In this document: positions 1-7,623 of the stretch, piece by piece | How the letters are laid out: each line of letters opens with the position of its first letter | Numbering within the stretch: position 1 is the stretch's first letter | Source: Streptomyces hiroshimensis | GTDB lineage: Bacteria; Actinomycetota; Actinomycetes; Streptomycetales; Streptomycetaceae | Direction of reading: 5' to 3' | DNA: 64,000 bases | NCBI RefSeq assembly: GCF_014650335.1 | Contig: NZ_BMUT01000012.1 | Coordinates: 124,001-188,000 of the forward strand | The notes under the pieces: generated by a model | Databases searched by the model: none | Told to the model about the DNA's origin: nothing | Seen by the model: only the letters and a program-made list of their open reading frames with translations | Program-made: the position numbers and the translations under genes

Positions 1-876
1 TTCGCCGTGGCGCACCGCGTTTTCCAGGAGGTTGCCGAGGACCTGGTCGACCTTGTCGGGATCGGCCCAGAGCGCGGGGAGCGGATCGGTGACCTTGACC
101 TCGAAGCGGTCGGCGCGGTGGCCGGCCGTGGTGTACGCCTGGACGTGGCGGCGGACGGCGGCGACGATGTCGACGGGCTGGCGGCGCAGCTCCAGCCGGC
201 CGGAGTCGATCCGGGAGATGTCGAGCAGCTCGGCGATCAGCCGGGTGACGCGGTCCGCATCGGCGTCGACGGTCTCCAGCATCAGCCGCTTCTGGTCGTC
301 GGTGAAGCGCTCCCACTTGGCGAGCAGCGTGGCCGTGAAGCCCTTGACGGACGTCAGCGGAGAGCGCAGCTCGTGGGCGACGGTGGCGATCAGCTCGGCG
401 TGGCTGCGCTCGGTGCGGCGGCGGGCATCGGTGCCGCGCAGCTGGATCACCAGGCGGCGGACGGGGCCGGTGGGCCGCTCGCGGACGAAGCGCGCGGAGA
501 CCAGGACCTCGCGGCCGCCGGGGAGCAGAAGATTCCGCTCGGGCTGGCCCACGCGGGTGGCCGGCCCGCCGTAGGGGTCGGTCAGCGGCCACCAGCGGCG
601 GCCGTCCAGGTCCTCCAGGGGGAGGGCGCTCTCCAGGGGGCGGCCGATCGCCTCGTCGGGCCGGACCGCGGTGATGCGGGAGGCGGCGGCGTTGAAGCAG
701 GTGACGCGGCCGTCCTCATCGGCGACGACGAGGCCGTCGGGGAGGTCGTCGGGGTGCAGGCAGAGCCCGGTGAGCCCCTGTACGAGGGGGTCGTCCGGCT
801 CGTGGGACCCGTGCGGCGCACCGGCCGCCGCCGGAGTGGCGTCGGCCACGCTTCCGGAAGTCCTGACGTTCATCAT
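1..876 (-). CDS. PAS-domain sensor histidine kinase, 3' end cut by window edge
   Basis: Membrane-free sensor kinase of a two-component system; the visible part has no transmembrane segment. A PAS-like domain comes first (about residues 30-80, DGLVVADEDGRVTCFNAA), followed by a HisKA domain with the H-box AHELRSPLTSV, where the His is the phosphorylated residue, and the start of the ATPase domain (N-box QVLGNLLENAVRHGE) at the window edge. The G boxes are outside the window. The start ATGATG at 876 follows GGGAGGGGG at a suitable distance. No response regulator gene lies beside it in the window. It is the last visible gene of the rplT/TrmH block, a position where Streptomyces carries such a kinase before pheST. 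The signal it senses is unknown. Confidence 0.9.
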   Translation of the reverse strand, partial: MMNVRTSGSVADATPAAAGAPHGSHEPDDPLVQGLTGLCLHPDDLPDGLVVADEDGRVTCFNAAASRITAVRPDEAIGRPLESALPLEDLDGRRWWPLTDPYGGPATRVGQPERNLLLPGGREVLVSARFVRERPTGPVRRLVIQLRGTDARRRTERSHAELIATVAHELRSPLTSVKGFTATLLAKWERFTDDQKRLMLETVDADADRVTRLIAELLDISRIDSGRLELRRQPVDIVAAVRRHVQAYTTAGHRADRFEVKVTDPLPALWADPDKVDQVLGNLLENAVRHGE

Positions 877-914
877 CCGCACCCCCTCCCGACTCCCCCC
901 GGGAGGCAACCCTA

Positions 915-1748
915 CTAGCTGAAGGTCACGGAGCGGCACCCTCCGGCTGCACGCTGCGCACGGGCGGAGGCGTAGAGGCACACCGCGGCGGCGGTCGCGA
1001 GGTTCAGGCTCTCGGCTTTTCCGTGGATCGGCACGCGCACCACGGCGTCCGCCAGCGCCCGGGTCTCCTCGGGCAGGCCCCATGCCTCGTTGCCGAAGAC
1101 CCAGGCCGTGGGGCCGCCCATGGTGCCGCGGTCCAGCTCGGCGTCCAGGTCGCGGTCGCCCGCGCCGTCGGCGGCGAGGATGCGGGCGCCGACGCCCTGC
1201 AGTCCGCTCACCACCTGCTCCACGGGGACGCCCACGGCGACCGGCAGGTGGAAGAGGGAGCCGACGGAGGCCCGTACGGCCTTGGGGTTGTAGAGGTCCA
1301 CGGAGGCGTCGGTGAGCACGACGGCATCCGCGCCGGCGGCGTCCGCGCAGCGCAGGACCGTGCCGGCGTTGCCGGGGTCGCGCACGTGGGCGAGGACGGC
1401 GACCAGCCGGGGCCGGCCGGCCAGGATCTCCTCGAAGGGCGTGTCCAGGAAGCGGCACAGGCCGACGATGCCCTGCGGGGTGACGGTGTCGGACATCTCC
1501 GCGATGACCTCGTCCGTCGCGGTCAGCACGGGCACGCCGGCGGCGAGGGCGGCGGCGACGATGTCCGCGTGGCGCTCGGCGGCGTCCGGCGTCACATAGA
1601 CCTCGATCAGGTGATCGACGGCCTCGCGGACGGACTGCGGCCCCTCGGCCAGGAAGCGGCGTTCCTTGGCGCGGAAGCTGCGCTTGGTCAGTCGGCGGGC
1701 CGCGACGACACGGTGAGATCGCAGGGAGGTCAGCTCGGGGGCCGCCAT
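915..1748 (-). CDS. SpoU/TrmH-family RNA 2'-O-methyltransferase
   Basis: 277-residue SPOUT-class enzyme expected to transfer a methyl group from S-adenosylmethionine to a ribose 2'-OH in rRNA or tRNA. The N-terminal part (about 1-95) is a substrate-binding domain of the SpoU_sub_bind type. The C-terminal part has all three SpoU motifs: NAGTVLRCADAAGADAV, WVFGNEAWGL and ESLNLATAAAVCLY. The ATG at 1748 is followed by APELTSLRSHRVVAARRL, a typical beginning for this family. It lies about 140 bp downstream of rplT and beyond a strong hairpin, so it may be transcribed separately or by readthrough. The exact nucleotide target cannot be read from the sequence. Confidence 0.92.
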   Translation of the reverse strand: MAAPELTSLRSHRVVAARRLTKRSFRAKERRFLAEGPQSVREAVDHLIEVYVTPDAAERHADIVAAALAAGVPVLTATDEVIAEMSDTVTPQGIVGLCRFLDTPFEEILAGRPRLVAVLAHVRDPGNAGTVLRCADAAGADAVVLTDASVDLYNPKAVRASVGSLFHLPVAVGVPVEQVVSGLQGVGARILAADGAGDRDLDAELDRGTMGGPTAWVFGNEAWGLPEETRALADAVVRVPIHGKAESLNLATAAAVCLYASARAQRAAGGCRSVTFS

Positions 1749-1830
1749 GGGCTCACTTTCGGTTGCGGGTGTGCGCGGTGCGGTGCCGGGCCCGTGGGGC
1801 GCCGGCGGGCGATCAAGGCCCGGACGCGAG

Positions 1831-1861
1831 CGGACCCGCAGGCCTGGGGCCTGCGGGTCCG
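1831..1861 (-). terminator. hairpin after rplT
   Basis: Perfect 14-bp inverted repeat (CGGACCCGCAGGCC, loop TGG) just downstream of the rplT stop on the minus strand. It has no T tract, like most Streptomyces terminators. It probably ends or attenuates the infC-rpmI-rplT transcript before the methyltransferase gene. Confidence 0.75.
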
Positions 1862-1887
1862 CGTCGCTACAGCCTCGGGGCGCCGGT

Positions 1888-2274
1888 TCAGGCAGCGGCC
1901 TTCGGGGCGTTCACGTCGGCCGGCAGGGCCTTCTGGGCGACCTCGACGAGCGCGGCGAACGCGTTCATGTCGTTGACGGCCAGCTCGGCCAGGATCTTGC
2001 GGTCCACCTCGATGTTGGCGGCCTTCAGACCCTGGATCAGGCGGTTGTACGTCATGCCGTTCTGGCGGGCAGCGGCGTTGATGCGCTGGATCCACAGCTG
2101 ACGGAAGTCGCCCTTGCGCTTCTTGCGGTCGTTGTAGTTGTAGACCAGGGAGTGGGTGACCTGCTCCTTGGCCTTGCGGTACAGACGCGACCGCTGGCCG
2201 CGGTAACCGCTGGCCGCCTCGAGGATCGCCCGACGCTTCTTGTGCGCGTTGACTGCGCGCTTGACGCGTGCCAC
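1888..2274 (-). CDS. rplT: 50S ribosomal protein L20
   Basis: 128-residue basic protein with the full L20 signature (MARVKRAVNAHKKRRAILEAASGYRGQRSRLYRKAKEQ split over the N-terminus, then RQLWIQRINAAARQNGMTYNRLIQGL). It binds 23S rRNA early in assembly of the large ribosomal subunit. It is the last gene of the infC-rpmI-rplT operon, 92 bp after rpmI. In other bacteria L20 or IF3 autoregulates this operon; here a leader hairpin upstream of infC is the visible candidate control point. Confidence 0.98.
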   Translation of the reverse strand: MARVKRAVNAHKKRRAILEAASGYRGQRSRLYRKAKEQVTHSLVYNYNDRKKRKGDFRQLWIQRINAAARQNGMTYNRLIQGLKAANIEVDRKILAELAVNDMNAFAALVEVAQKALPADVNAPKAAA

Positions 2275-2366
2275 TTGTTAACTCCTTGTAGCGGGGCCGT
2301 GGTGGATTCTCACACGACCCGAATTCGATTGGGTCCCGGTGTGGACGTGCGGCCGAAGCCGGAACG

Positions 2367-2561
2367 TCACTTGCCGAGAAGCTTCTTGATCTTCTTGGCG
2401 TCGGCCGGGGCCATCTCGGCGTTGCCGGTGAGGCGACGCGTCAGGCGGGACGACTTGTGCTCGAGCAGGTGGCGCTTGCCGGCGCGCTCGCGCAGGACCT
2501 TGCCGGAGCCGGTGACCTTGAAGCGCTTCTTGGCACCGCTGTGCGTCTTGTTCTTCGGCAT
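2367..2561 (-). CDS. rpmI: 50S ribosomal protein L35
   Basis: 64-residue protein beginning MPKNKTHSGAKKRFKVTGSG, the canonical L35 start. The ATG at 2561 is chosen over a longer frame because it is the conserved family start and is preceded by AGGAGAG at good spacing. It is a small structural component of the large subunit, located between infC and rplT in the usual order. A GC-rich hairpin (arms ATCCGGGG at 2663-2670 and CCCCGGAT at 2681-2688) overlaps the end of infC just upstream. Confidence 0.97.
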   Translation of the reverse strand: MPKNKTHSGAKKRFKVTGSGKVLRERAGKRHLLEHKSSRLTRRLTGNAEMAPADAKKIKKLLGK

Positions 2562-2687
2562 AGCGCCGTTCTCTCCTCGTCGTGGCACTCCCCCCGCCGT
2601 ATCAGGGCGTACAGGAGTGTCATCTGTTTCGGTGGTGTCCGGGGCGGATGCCCCGGGGGGTCATCCGGGGCGCGGGGCGCCCCCGGA

Positions 2688-3302
2688 TCACGCCTCTGCG
2701 GGCTCCTCGGCGGCGTCCGCGGACGAGGCGCCGGAGCGCTCCGCCTTACGGGCGGCCTGTGCCTCGCGGGCTTCGGCCATCGCCTCGGTCTTCTTCTTGT
2801 GCGGACCGAGGACCATGATCATGTTGCGGCCGTCCTGCTTCGGGTTCGACTCGACGAAACCGAGGTCCTGGACGTCTTCCGCGAGACGCTGCAGCAGTCG
2901 GTAGCCGAGCTCCGGCCGGGACTGCTCGCGACCACGGAACATGATCGTGATCTTGACCTTGTCGCCCTGCTTGAGGAACCGGACGACGTGACCCTTCTTG
3001 GTGTCATAGTCGTGCGGGTCGATCTTCGGCCGGAGCTTCATCTCCTTGATGACCGTGTGCGCCTGGTTCTTGCGCGCCTCACGGGCCTTCATGGCCGACT
3101 CGTACTTGAACTTCCCGTAGTCCATGAGCTTGCAGACCGGCGGACGGGCGTTCGCCGCCACCTCGACGAGGTCGAGGTCGTACTCCTGCGCAAGCTCCAG
3201 TGCCTTGGCAAGCGGCACGATGCCGACCTGCTCGCCACTGGGACCGACAAGTCGCACCTCGGGGACTCGAATCCGGTCGTTGATGCGGGGCTCGGCGCTG
3301 AT
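2688..3302 (-). CDS. infC: translation initiation factor IF-3, apparent ATC start
   Basis: About 204 residues covering the whole IF3 fold: N-domain (INDRIRVPEVRLVGPSGEQVG, LDLVEVAANARPPVCKLMDYGK), linker, and C-domain (MKLRPKIDPHDYDTKKGHVVRFL, KVKITIMFRGREQSRPELG), with an alanine-rich tail. IF3 binds the 30S subunit and checks initiation codons. In this frame no ATG, GTG or TTG lies at the conserved N-terminus. The residue before SAEPRINDR is read from ATC at 3300-3302, with GAGGAGG at 3307-3313 only four bases upstream. Rare AUU/AUC starts are established for infC elsewhere and let IF3 repress its own translation. The frame stays open further upstream, so a longer protein is possible but less likely. 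Confidence 0.93.
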   Translation of the reverse strand: MSAEPRINDRIRVPEVRLVGPSGEQVGIVPLAKALELAQEYDLDLVEVAANARPPVCKLMDYGKFKYESAMKAREARKNQAHTVIKEMKLRPKIDPHDYDTKKGHVVRFLKQGDKVKITIMFRGREQSRPELGYRLLQRLAEDVQDLGFVESNPKQDGRNMIMVLGPHKKKTEAMAEAREAQAARKAERSGASSADAAEEPAEA

Positions 3303-3689
3303 GGATCCTCCTCGGTAGCACCACGCGGCGGCCTGGCGGGCGGCCACGTAACGTCTTTTCGTAAGACCAACCGCGCCGGTGCAACAAAAATGCCCCGACG
3401 GGACACAGGCGGGGCTCCATAAAACCGGAACACCGCCACGGCATGCCGCGGGGCGCATCGGGCAGCTCCATCGTCCGTACGGAACGATGGGCGCCGCCTG
3501 ACCGGAGACCTGCCGGCCTTCAGGCCGGGCGAGGTGGGAGAACGGAGCTCCACTTGTGGGCCGGGCACGGGAGTGTCCAGCCGGTCGATCCACAACTCTA
3601 GCAGCTGTGGAGCAGGCGTGCTAACCGGTGACAAACCGATTCGGCACCGGCACGCGGGGCGGCCGGTCGCGCCACGTATCGTGGGCGCC
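3303..3689. other. divergent intergenic region: infC leader and DUF1844 gene promoter
   Basis: This 387-bp stretch separates infC (minus) from the DUF1844 gene (plus). It holds the infC ribosome binding site at 3307-3313 and a terminator-like hairpin at 3384-3415. No convincing leader peptide could be established. Promoters for both genes must lie here, but I could not assign -35/-10 boxes with confidence. Confidence 0.6.
3384..3415 (-). promoter_or_regulatory. putative attenuator hairpin in the infC leader
   Basis: On the minus strand GCCCCG (3410-3415) and CGGGGC (3392-3397) form a stem followed directly by ATTTTTGTTG. This is a stem plus U tract, unusual in this genome. It lies about 80 bases upstream of the infC start and downstream of where transcription must begin, so it is placed to stop transcription before the operon. 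Confidence 0.55.
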
Positions 3690-4055
3690 ATGAGCGACGC
3701 GAACCCCGCCACCCCCGAGAACCCCGACTTCGACACCATGACCCGTGACATCGCGGACGTCCCCGCGGTCGAGGTGATCACCACGGTCGCGGTGCACCTG
3801 ATGAGCTCGGCGGCGGTCAACCTCGGCCTGGCCGAGGAGGGCGAGCAGCACAAGGACCTCGACGAGGCCCGCAAGCTGATCACCGCGCTCGCCGGGCTCG
3901 TGACCGCGAGCGCCACCGAGATCAGCAACTTCCACGCCGGGCCGCTGCGCGACGGCCTGAAGTCGCTCCAGCTGGCCTTCCGCGAGGCGTCCGTCGTGGC
4001 GGACGAGCCGGGTCAGGGGCCCGGCGAGAAGTACACGGGCCCCGTCTTCGGCTGA
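3690..4055 (+). CDS. DUF1844 family protein
   Basis: 121-residue acidic, soluble protein (MSDANPATPENPDFDTMTRD). The conserved core is DIADVPAVEVITTVAVHLMSSAAVNLGLAEE followed by a helix DLDEARKLITALAGLV, which matches the DUF1844 family of small helical proteins found in actinobacteria and other bacteria. Its function is unknown. The ATG at 3690 is chosen because it begins the conserved region; the frame extends upstream without a better site. It is divergent from infC and is found at this position in other Streptomyces. Confidence 0.85.
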   Translation: MSDANPATPENPDFDTMTRDIADVPAVEVITTVAVHLMSSAAVNLGLAEEGEQHKDLDEARKLITALAGLVTASATEISNFHAGPLRDGLKSLQLAFREASVVADEPGQGPGEKYTGPVFG

Positions 4056-4092
4056 GCCCCCCTCTTTAGCGCCCCGGTTTTCGGCGCCCCGG

Positions 4093-4980
4093 TCAGGCGA
4101 TGCCCGACGGGCCCGGCCGACCGGGGCGCTCCCCGCCCTCCCCGCCCTCGTCCCCGTCGTCGCGGTCCTCCCGCGGCTCGGGGCGTTCCTCCGTCGGGTG
4201 CGCGGCCGTCGTCGGCCCCTTCGGGTAGTGCGGAAGCGCCAGGTCGTCCGCCAGGTTGGCCGGACCCAGCGGCGGATGGGTGAGCCGGTGCGCGCAGGCC
4301 GCCAGTGCGCCGCCGATCAGCGGCGCGATGATGAACAGCCACAGCTGCGAGAGCGCGCCCCCGCCCGCGAACAGCGCCGGGCCCAGGCTCCGCGCCGGGT
4401 TGACCGAGGTGCCCGTCAGCGGGATGCCCACCAGGTGGATCACCGCGAGGGCCAGGCCGATGGGCAGCCCGTCGAAGCCCACCAGGGCGATCTTGTGGGT
4501 CACCGCGAGCACGACGAAGACCAGCAGGAAGGTCAGGACGACCTCCGCGAGGAACGCGCCGCCCGTGTTCAGGTGCACGGCCGAGCGGTTGCCCCAGCCG
4601 TTGCTGCCGAACGCGCCGTGCGTCTTGAGCCCCGGCACCTGCTTGGCCAGCAGGAACAGCAGCGCCGCACCCACGATGCCGCCGAGCAGCTGCGCGACCC
4701 AGTACTCGATCGCCGTGCGGGCGGCGATCCGGCGCTCCAGCAGCATGCCGAGCGTCACCGCCGGATTGACGTGGCAGCCCGAGACCGGGCCCAGTGCGTA
4801 GCAGAGGGCCAGCAGGGTGAAGCCGAAGGCCAGGGCGATGCCGAGGACCCCGATGTAGTCGGCCGCGAGGACCGCGGAGCCGACGGCGAAGAAGACCAGC
4901 AGCAAAGTGCCGAGGAACTCGGCGGCGACGGTTCTCGTCTCCACGGAGTCGAGACTTGCGGCCCCCAGCTTCACGTCCAT
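4093..4980 (-). CDS. MIP-family channel, AqpZ-type aquaporin
   Basis: 295-residue integral membrane protein with six hydrophobic segments and both NPA half-helix motifs: CHVNPAVTLG (NPA at 72-74) and SVNPARSLG (NPA at 194-196). Residues lining the pore resemble E. coli AqpZ (HLVGIPLTGTSVNPAR, with Ser rather than Asp after the second NPAR). This suggests water rather than glycerol as the main substrate. The cytoplasmic C-terminal tail of about 60 residues is very rich in Pro, Glu, Asp and Gly and is longer than in AqpZ. The gene ends head-to-head with the DUF1844 gene 37 bp away. A second, glycerol-type channel is encoded at 61.5 kb. Confidence 0.88.
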   Translation of the reverse strand: MDVKLGAASLDSVETRTVAAEFLGTLLLVFFAVGSAVLAADYIGVLGIALAFGFTLLALCYALGPVSGCHVNPAVTLGMLLERRIAARTAIEYWVAQLLGGIVGAALLFLLAKQVPGLKTHGAFGSNGWGNRSAVHLNTGGAFLAEVVLTFLLVFVVLAVTHKIALVGFDGLPIGLALAVIHLVGIPLTGTSVNPARSLGPALFAGGGALSQLWLFIIAPLIGGALAACAHRLTHPPLGPANLADDLALPHYPKGPTTAAHPTEERPEPREDRDDGDEGGEGGERPGRPGPSGIA

Positions 4981-5100
4981 GGCGTCCTCCAGGGATCTCG
5001 TGGACCTCTTCGCATTGTCGGTCGATCCACGGCGGGGCGCCTGTCGGCTGGGGCTCGGCGAGCGGGCCTCGCCGAGCGGACTTGGGCTAGCGGACCTCGG

Positions 5101-5835
5101 CTAGCGGGTGAAGAGCGGCTCCCCGGGGACGGAGGCGCCGGCGGGCAGCAGGGCCAGGTCGAGGCCGCGGACGAGGCGGGCCCGCAGGACGTCGTCGGAG
5201 GCCAGTGCCTGCGCGATGCGCTGCACCGCGGCGGAGACCTCGGCGTCGTCCGCCAGGGCCAGCGCCAGCGTGCCGTCCGCGTCCTGCGAGGGGGCCAGGT
5301 GGGCGCGGCGCACGGCCTGCTCGGCCGCGAGGACGGCGCGCAGCGCCTCCGCGACCGCGGGGTCGGCCAGGGGGTCGGTGCTCTCGCGGCCCTCGGCCAG
5401 GGCCAGCAGGGCGGGGCCCGTCAGCTGGTACGGCACCGGGCCCGCCATGTCCAGGACGATCGTGTCGGCCTTCTCGTGGGCGGCCGCCTGCAGCGCCTGG
5501 TGCAGGGGTACGGCCACGGGCCGTGCGTCCGCGCGCCAGCGGGCCAGCGACTCGATGGACGTGAAGGCCGGCAGCGCCTTGCGGCCGTCCGGCGCCTGCA
5601 GCGTCGGCACGGCCATGTCGCTGGTCTTCTCCCGCTTCAGCCCGTCCGGCCCCGTCTCGACCTCGCCGAGCACGGCCACGACGGGAACGAGCAGGCGCGC
5701 ACCGCGCAGCGCGGCGAGGACGCGCGGCTCGGCGCCACGGTCACCGGCCCACGCGGCCAGCGCGGCGGTCAGCTCCGCATCGGCGGAACCGTCGTCGTCG
5801 GAGAACCCGGGATCAGGAATGTTCTTGAGCGCCAC
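5101..5835 (-). CDS. SseB-domain protein
   Basis: 244-residue soluble protein. The N-terminal two thirds match the SseB N-terminal domain (RLLVPVVAVLGE, SDMAVPTLQAPDGRKALPAFTSIESLARW, ARPVAVPLHQALQAA, ADTIVLDMAGPVPYQLTGPALLALAEG). The remainder is helical. SseB-type proteins have no settled biochemical role outside enteric rhodanese and secretion contexts, so no function is assigned. The ATG at 5835 begins MALKNIPDPGFSDDDGS, a typical Streptomyces start for this family. Two copies of GGGGCGCCCCAT sit within 45 bp upstream of the start. Confidence 0.82.
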   Translation of the reverse strand: MALKNIPDPGFSDDDGSADAELTAALAAWAGDRGAEPRVLAALRGARLLVPVVAVLGEVETGPDGLKREKTSDMAVPTLQAPDGRKALPAFTSIESLARWRADARPVAVPLHQALQAAAHEKADTIVLDMAGPVPYQLTGPALLALAEGRESTDPLADPAVAEALRAVLAAEQAVRRAHLAPSQDADGTLALALADDAEVSAAVQRIAQALASDDVLRARLVRGLDLALLPAGASVPGEPLFTR

Positions 5836-6435
5836 CCCGAGAGTCTATGGGGCGCCCCATTCCGACGCGGGGCGCCCCATGGCTACGGACGGGCCTGCCG
5901 GCCGGGGGAGTCGATACGACCGGACCTGCCGTCCGGGGACGGCTAGCTGTCACGACGGGAGGCGTGTCCGGCACCGCCGGACTGCGCTGGGTGGGCTGAG
6001 CGCCGTCGCGGCGGGAGCAAGAATGCCCGGGCAGGCACCGCCCGGCCGCACCGCGGGCCGACTCGCCGTCGCGGCGGGGAGTGTGTCCGGCACCGCCGGA
6101 CCGCACCGCGTGGGCTCCGTCGCGGCGGCGGAGAGTGGCGCGGCACCCGGCGGGTGCTGCCAGGCCACGGCCTGGCGAAGCTCCATGCCCTTGGGCCGGG
6201 CATTTGTTTCCGCCGCAGCGGGGCTCAGCCACGACGTTGGGATCCGGCGGTGCCGGACCGGCCCGCGGTGGCGTGAGGCGCCCGGGACGGGCAGAGGCCG
6301 GGAGCTTCCTGTCCCTACAGGATCCGCATCTTCGCTCCGCCGCCGCGGCGCGCAGCCACGACGATGCGATCCGGCGGTGCCGGACCGGCCGGAGGGCGTC
6401 CGGGGCGCCCCGGAGTCGCTGCCGAAGCGGAGCGC
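5836..6435. repeat. 600-bp gene-free region with clustered palindromic repeats
   Basis: No believable gene is seen on either strand. The region holds four copies of a 15-bp near-palindrome: TCCGGCACCGCCGGA at 5967-5981 and 6086-6100, and its reverse complement TCCGGCGGTGCCGGA at 6243-6257 and 6370-6384. Further shared flanks include CGCCGTCGCGGCGG near copies 1-2 and CAGCCACGACG before copies 3-4. Other elements are GGGGCGCCCC palindromes (5847-5860, 5869-5880, 6402-6411), a CCGGAC/GTCCGG hairpin (5920-5936) and TCCTG/CAGGA (6308-6323). Copies 1-2 and 3-4 face opposite ways, so the whole is a large inverted arrangement between two minus-strand genes. Confidence 0.8.
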
Positions 6436-7623
6436 TCACGCTGTGCGGCGGCGGCCTCGCCACAGGGTGGCGGCTGTTGCTACCAGGAGGGCCCCCAGGG
6501 CGCCCGCCGCCGGGGCCGTGTAGTCCGGGGAGTCCGGCGTCTGCGCGGCGGACCGGGCCGACGGGTCGGTGCCGCCGAAGTACGGGCTGCCGTACTCGCG
6601 GGTGACGCGGGGGCCCGTGCCTTCGGGGGTCAGGGTCGCGCCGCGGGCGATCGCGGCGGCCGGGTCGACGACCCCGGCCCCGAGCGCATCGCTGCGCCCG
6701 CCCGGCGGCGCGTCGCGGGCCGTGTCCACGAGCAGCTTGCGGATCTGGGCGGGGCTCAGGCCGGGGTGCGCGGAGCGGACCAGGGCGACGGCGCCGGAGA
6801 CGAAGGCGGCCGCGGCGCTCGTACCCCAGCCCTCGTAGTAGCGCCGGTCGGGGTCGGCGATGACGACGTCGACGCCGGGCGCGCTGACGGCCGCGTACCA
6901 CCGGCGCGTGGAGAACGCGGCCCGGCTGCCGTAGCGGTCGACGGCGGTCACGGCGATGACGCCGGGGTAGGCGGCGGGGTAGGAGACGTGGTCGCCCTGC
7001 TCGCCGCCGTTCCCGGCGGAGGCGACGACGACGGCGCCCTTGCCCAGGGCGTACTGGACGGCGGCGTCCTCCTGCGGCTCGGGGTGGGCGGTCTCGCTGT
7101 CGTCGCCGAGGGAGAGGTTGATGACGCCGGCGCCGCGGTCGGCGGCCCAGCGGATGCCCTCGGCGAGGGCGCTCCCGCGCCCGCTGCGGGCCTTGGCCCG
7201 GGAGGGGTCGCCGTCCTCCAGGATCACCCGGACGGGAAGGATCTTCGCTTCGGGGGCGACGCCGAGCACGCCGTCCGCGCCGTCCGCGCCGTGCCCCCGG
7301 CCGGCGATGATCCCGGCCATGGCGGTGCCGTGCCGGGCCCAGGCGCGGTCGCCGGGGCCGGCGCCGAAGCCGATGAGGTCCTTGCCGGGCAGCACCTGCC
7401 CGGCGAGGTCGGGGTGGCCGTCGTCGACGCCGGTGTCGAGGACGGCGACGGTGACGCCCGCGCCCTTGGTGGTCTGCCAGGCCTCTTCGGTGTGGAGGGC
7501 GTCGAGGGCCCATTCCTGGACGCGTATGGAGTCGGCGTGCGCGCTCCCGGCGGCCGGCAGCACGGCGAGCGCGGCGGCGAGGACCGCCGCGGCCAGGGCT
7601 CGGGGGCGCCCGGGCGCGGTCAT
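6436..7623 (-). CDS. mycosin-like subtilase (S8 family), secreted and C-terminally anchored
   Basis: 395-residue serine protease. It has a signal peptide (about 1-30, ending GSAHA), and a subtilisin domain with catalytic Asp63 (VAVLDTGVDDGHPDL), His98 (RHGTAMAGIIAG) and Ser269 (WGTSAAAAFVSGAVALV), and the oxyanion-hole Asn in SAGNGG. A Pro-rich linker then leads to a C-terminal transmembrane helix (about 365-385) and RGRRR. This layout is that of type VII secretion mycosins, but no EccB/C/D/E or WXG100 gene is in the window. The ATG at 7623 follows GGGAGGA and overlaps the upstream gene's stop by 4 bp (ATGA), indicating translational coupling with the 306-residue membrane protein. Confidence 0.9.
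   Translation of the reverse strand: MTAPGRPRALAAAVLAAALAVLPAAGSAHADSIRVQEWALDALHTEEAWQTTKGAGVTVAVLDTGVDDGHPDLAGQVLPGKDLIGFGAGPGDRAWARHGTAMAGIIAGRGHGADGADGVLGVAPEAKILPVRVILEDGDPSRAKARSGRGSALAEGIRWAADRGAGVINLSLGDDSETAHPEPQEDAAVQYALGKGAVVVASAGNGGEQGDHVSYPAAYPGVIAVTAVDRYGSRAAFSTRRWYAAVSAPGVDVVIADPDRRYYEGWGTSAAAAFVSGAVALVRSAHPGLSPAQIRKLLVDTARDAPPGGRSDALGAGVVDPAAAIARGATLTPEGTGPRVTREYGSPYFGGTDPSARSAAQTPDSPDYTAPAAGALGALLVATAATLWRGRRRTA

Noticed and set aside
3079..3471. Leader peptide MEPRLCPVGAFLL before infC
   Set aside because: The frame covers the hairpin but runs far into infC without a nearby stop and has no convincing ribosome binding site. A translated leader is not supported.
6436..7623. 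Part of a full type VII secretion locus
   Set aside because: No EccB, EccC, EccD, EccE or WXG100 gene could be found within the window on either side.
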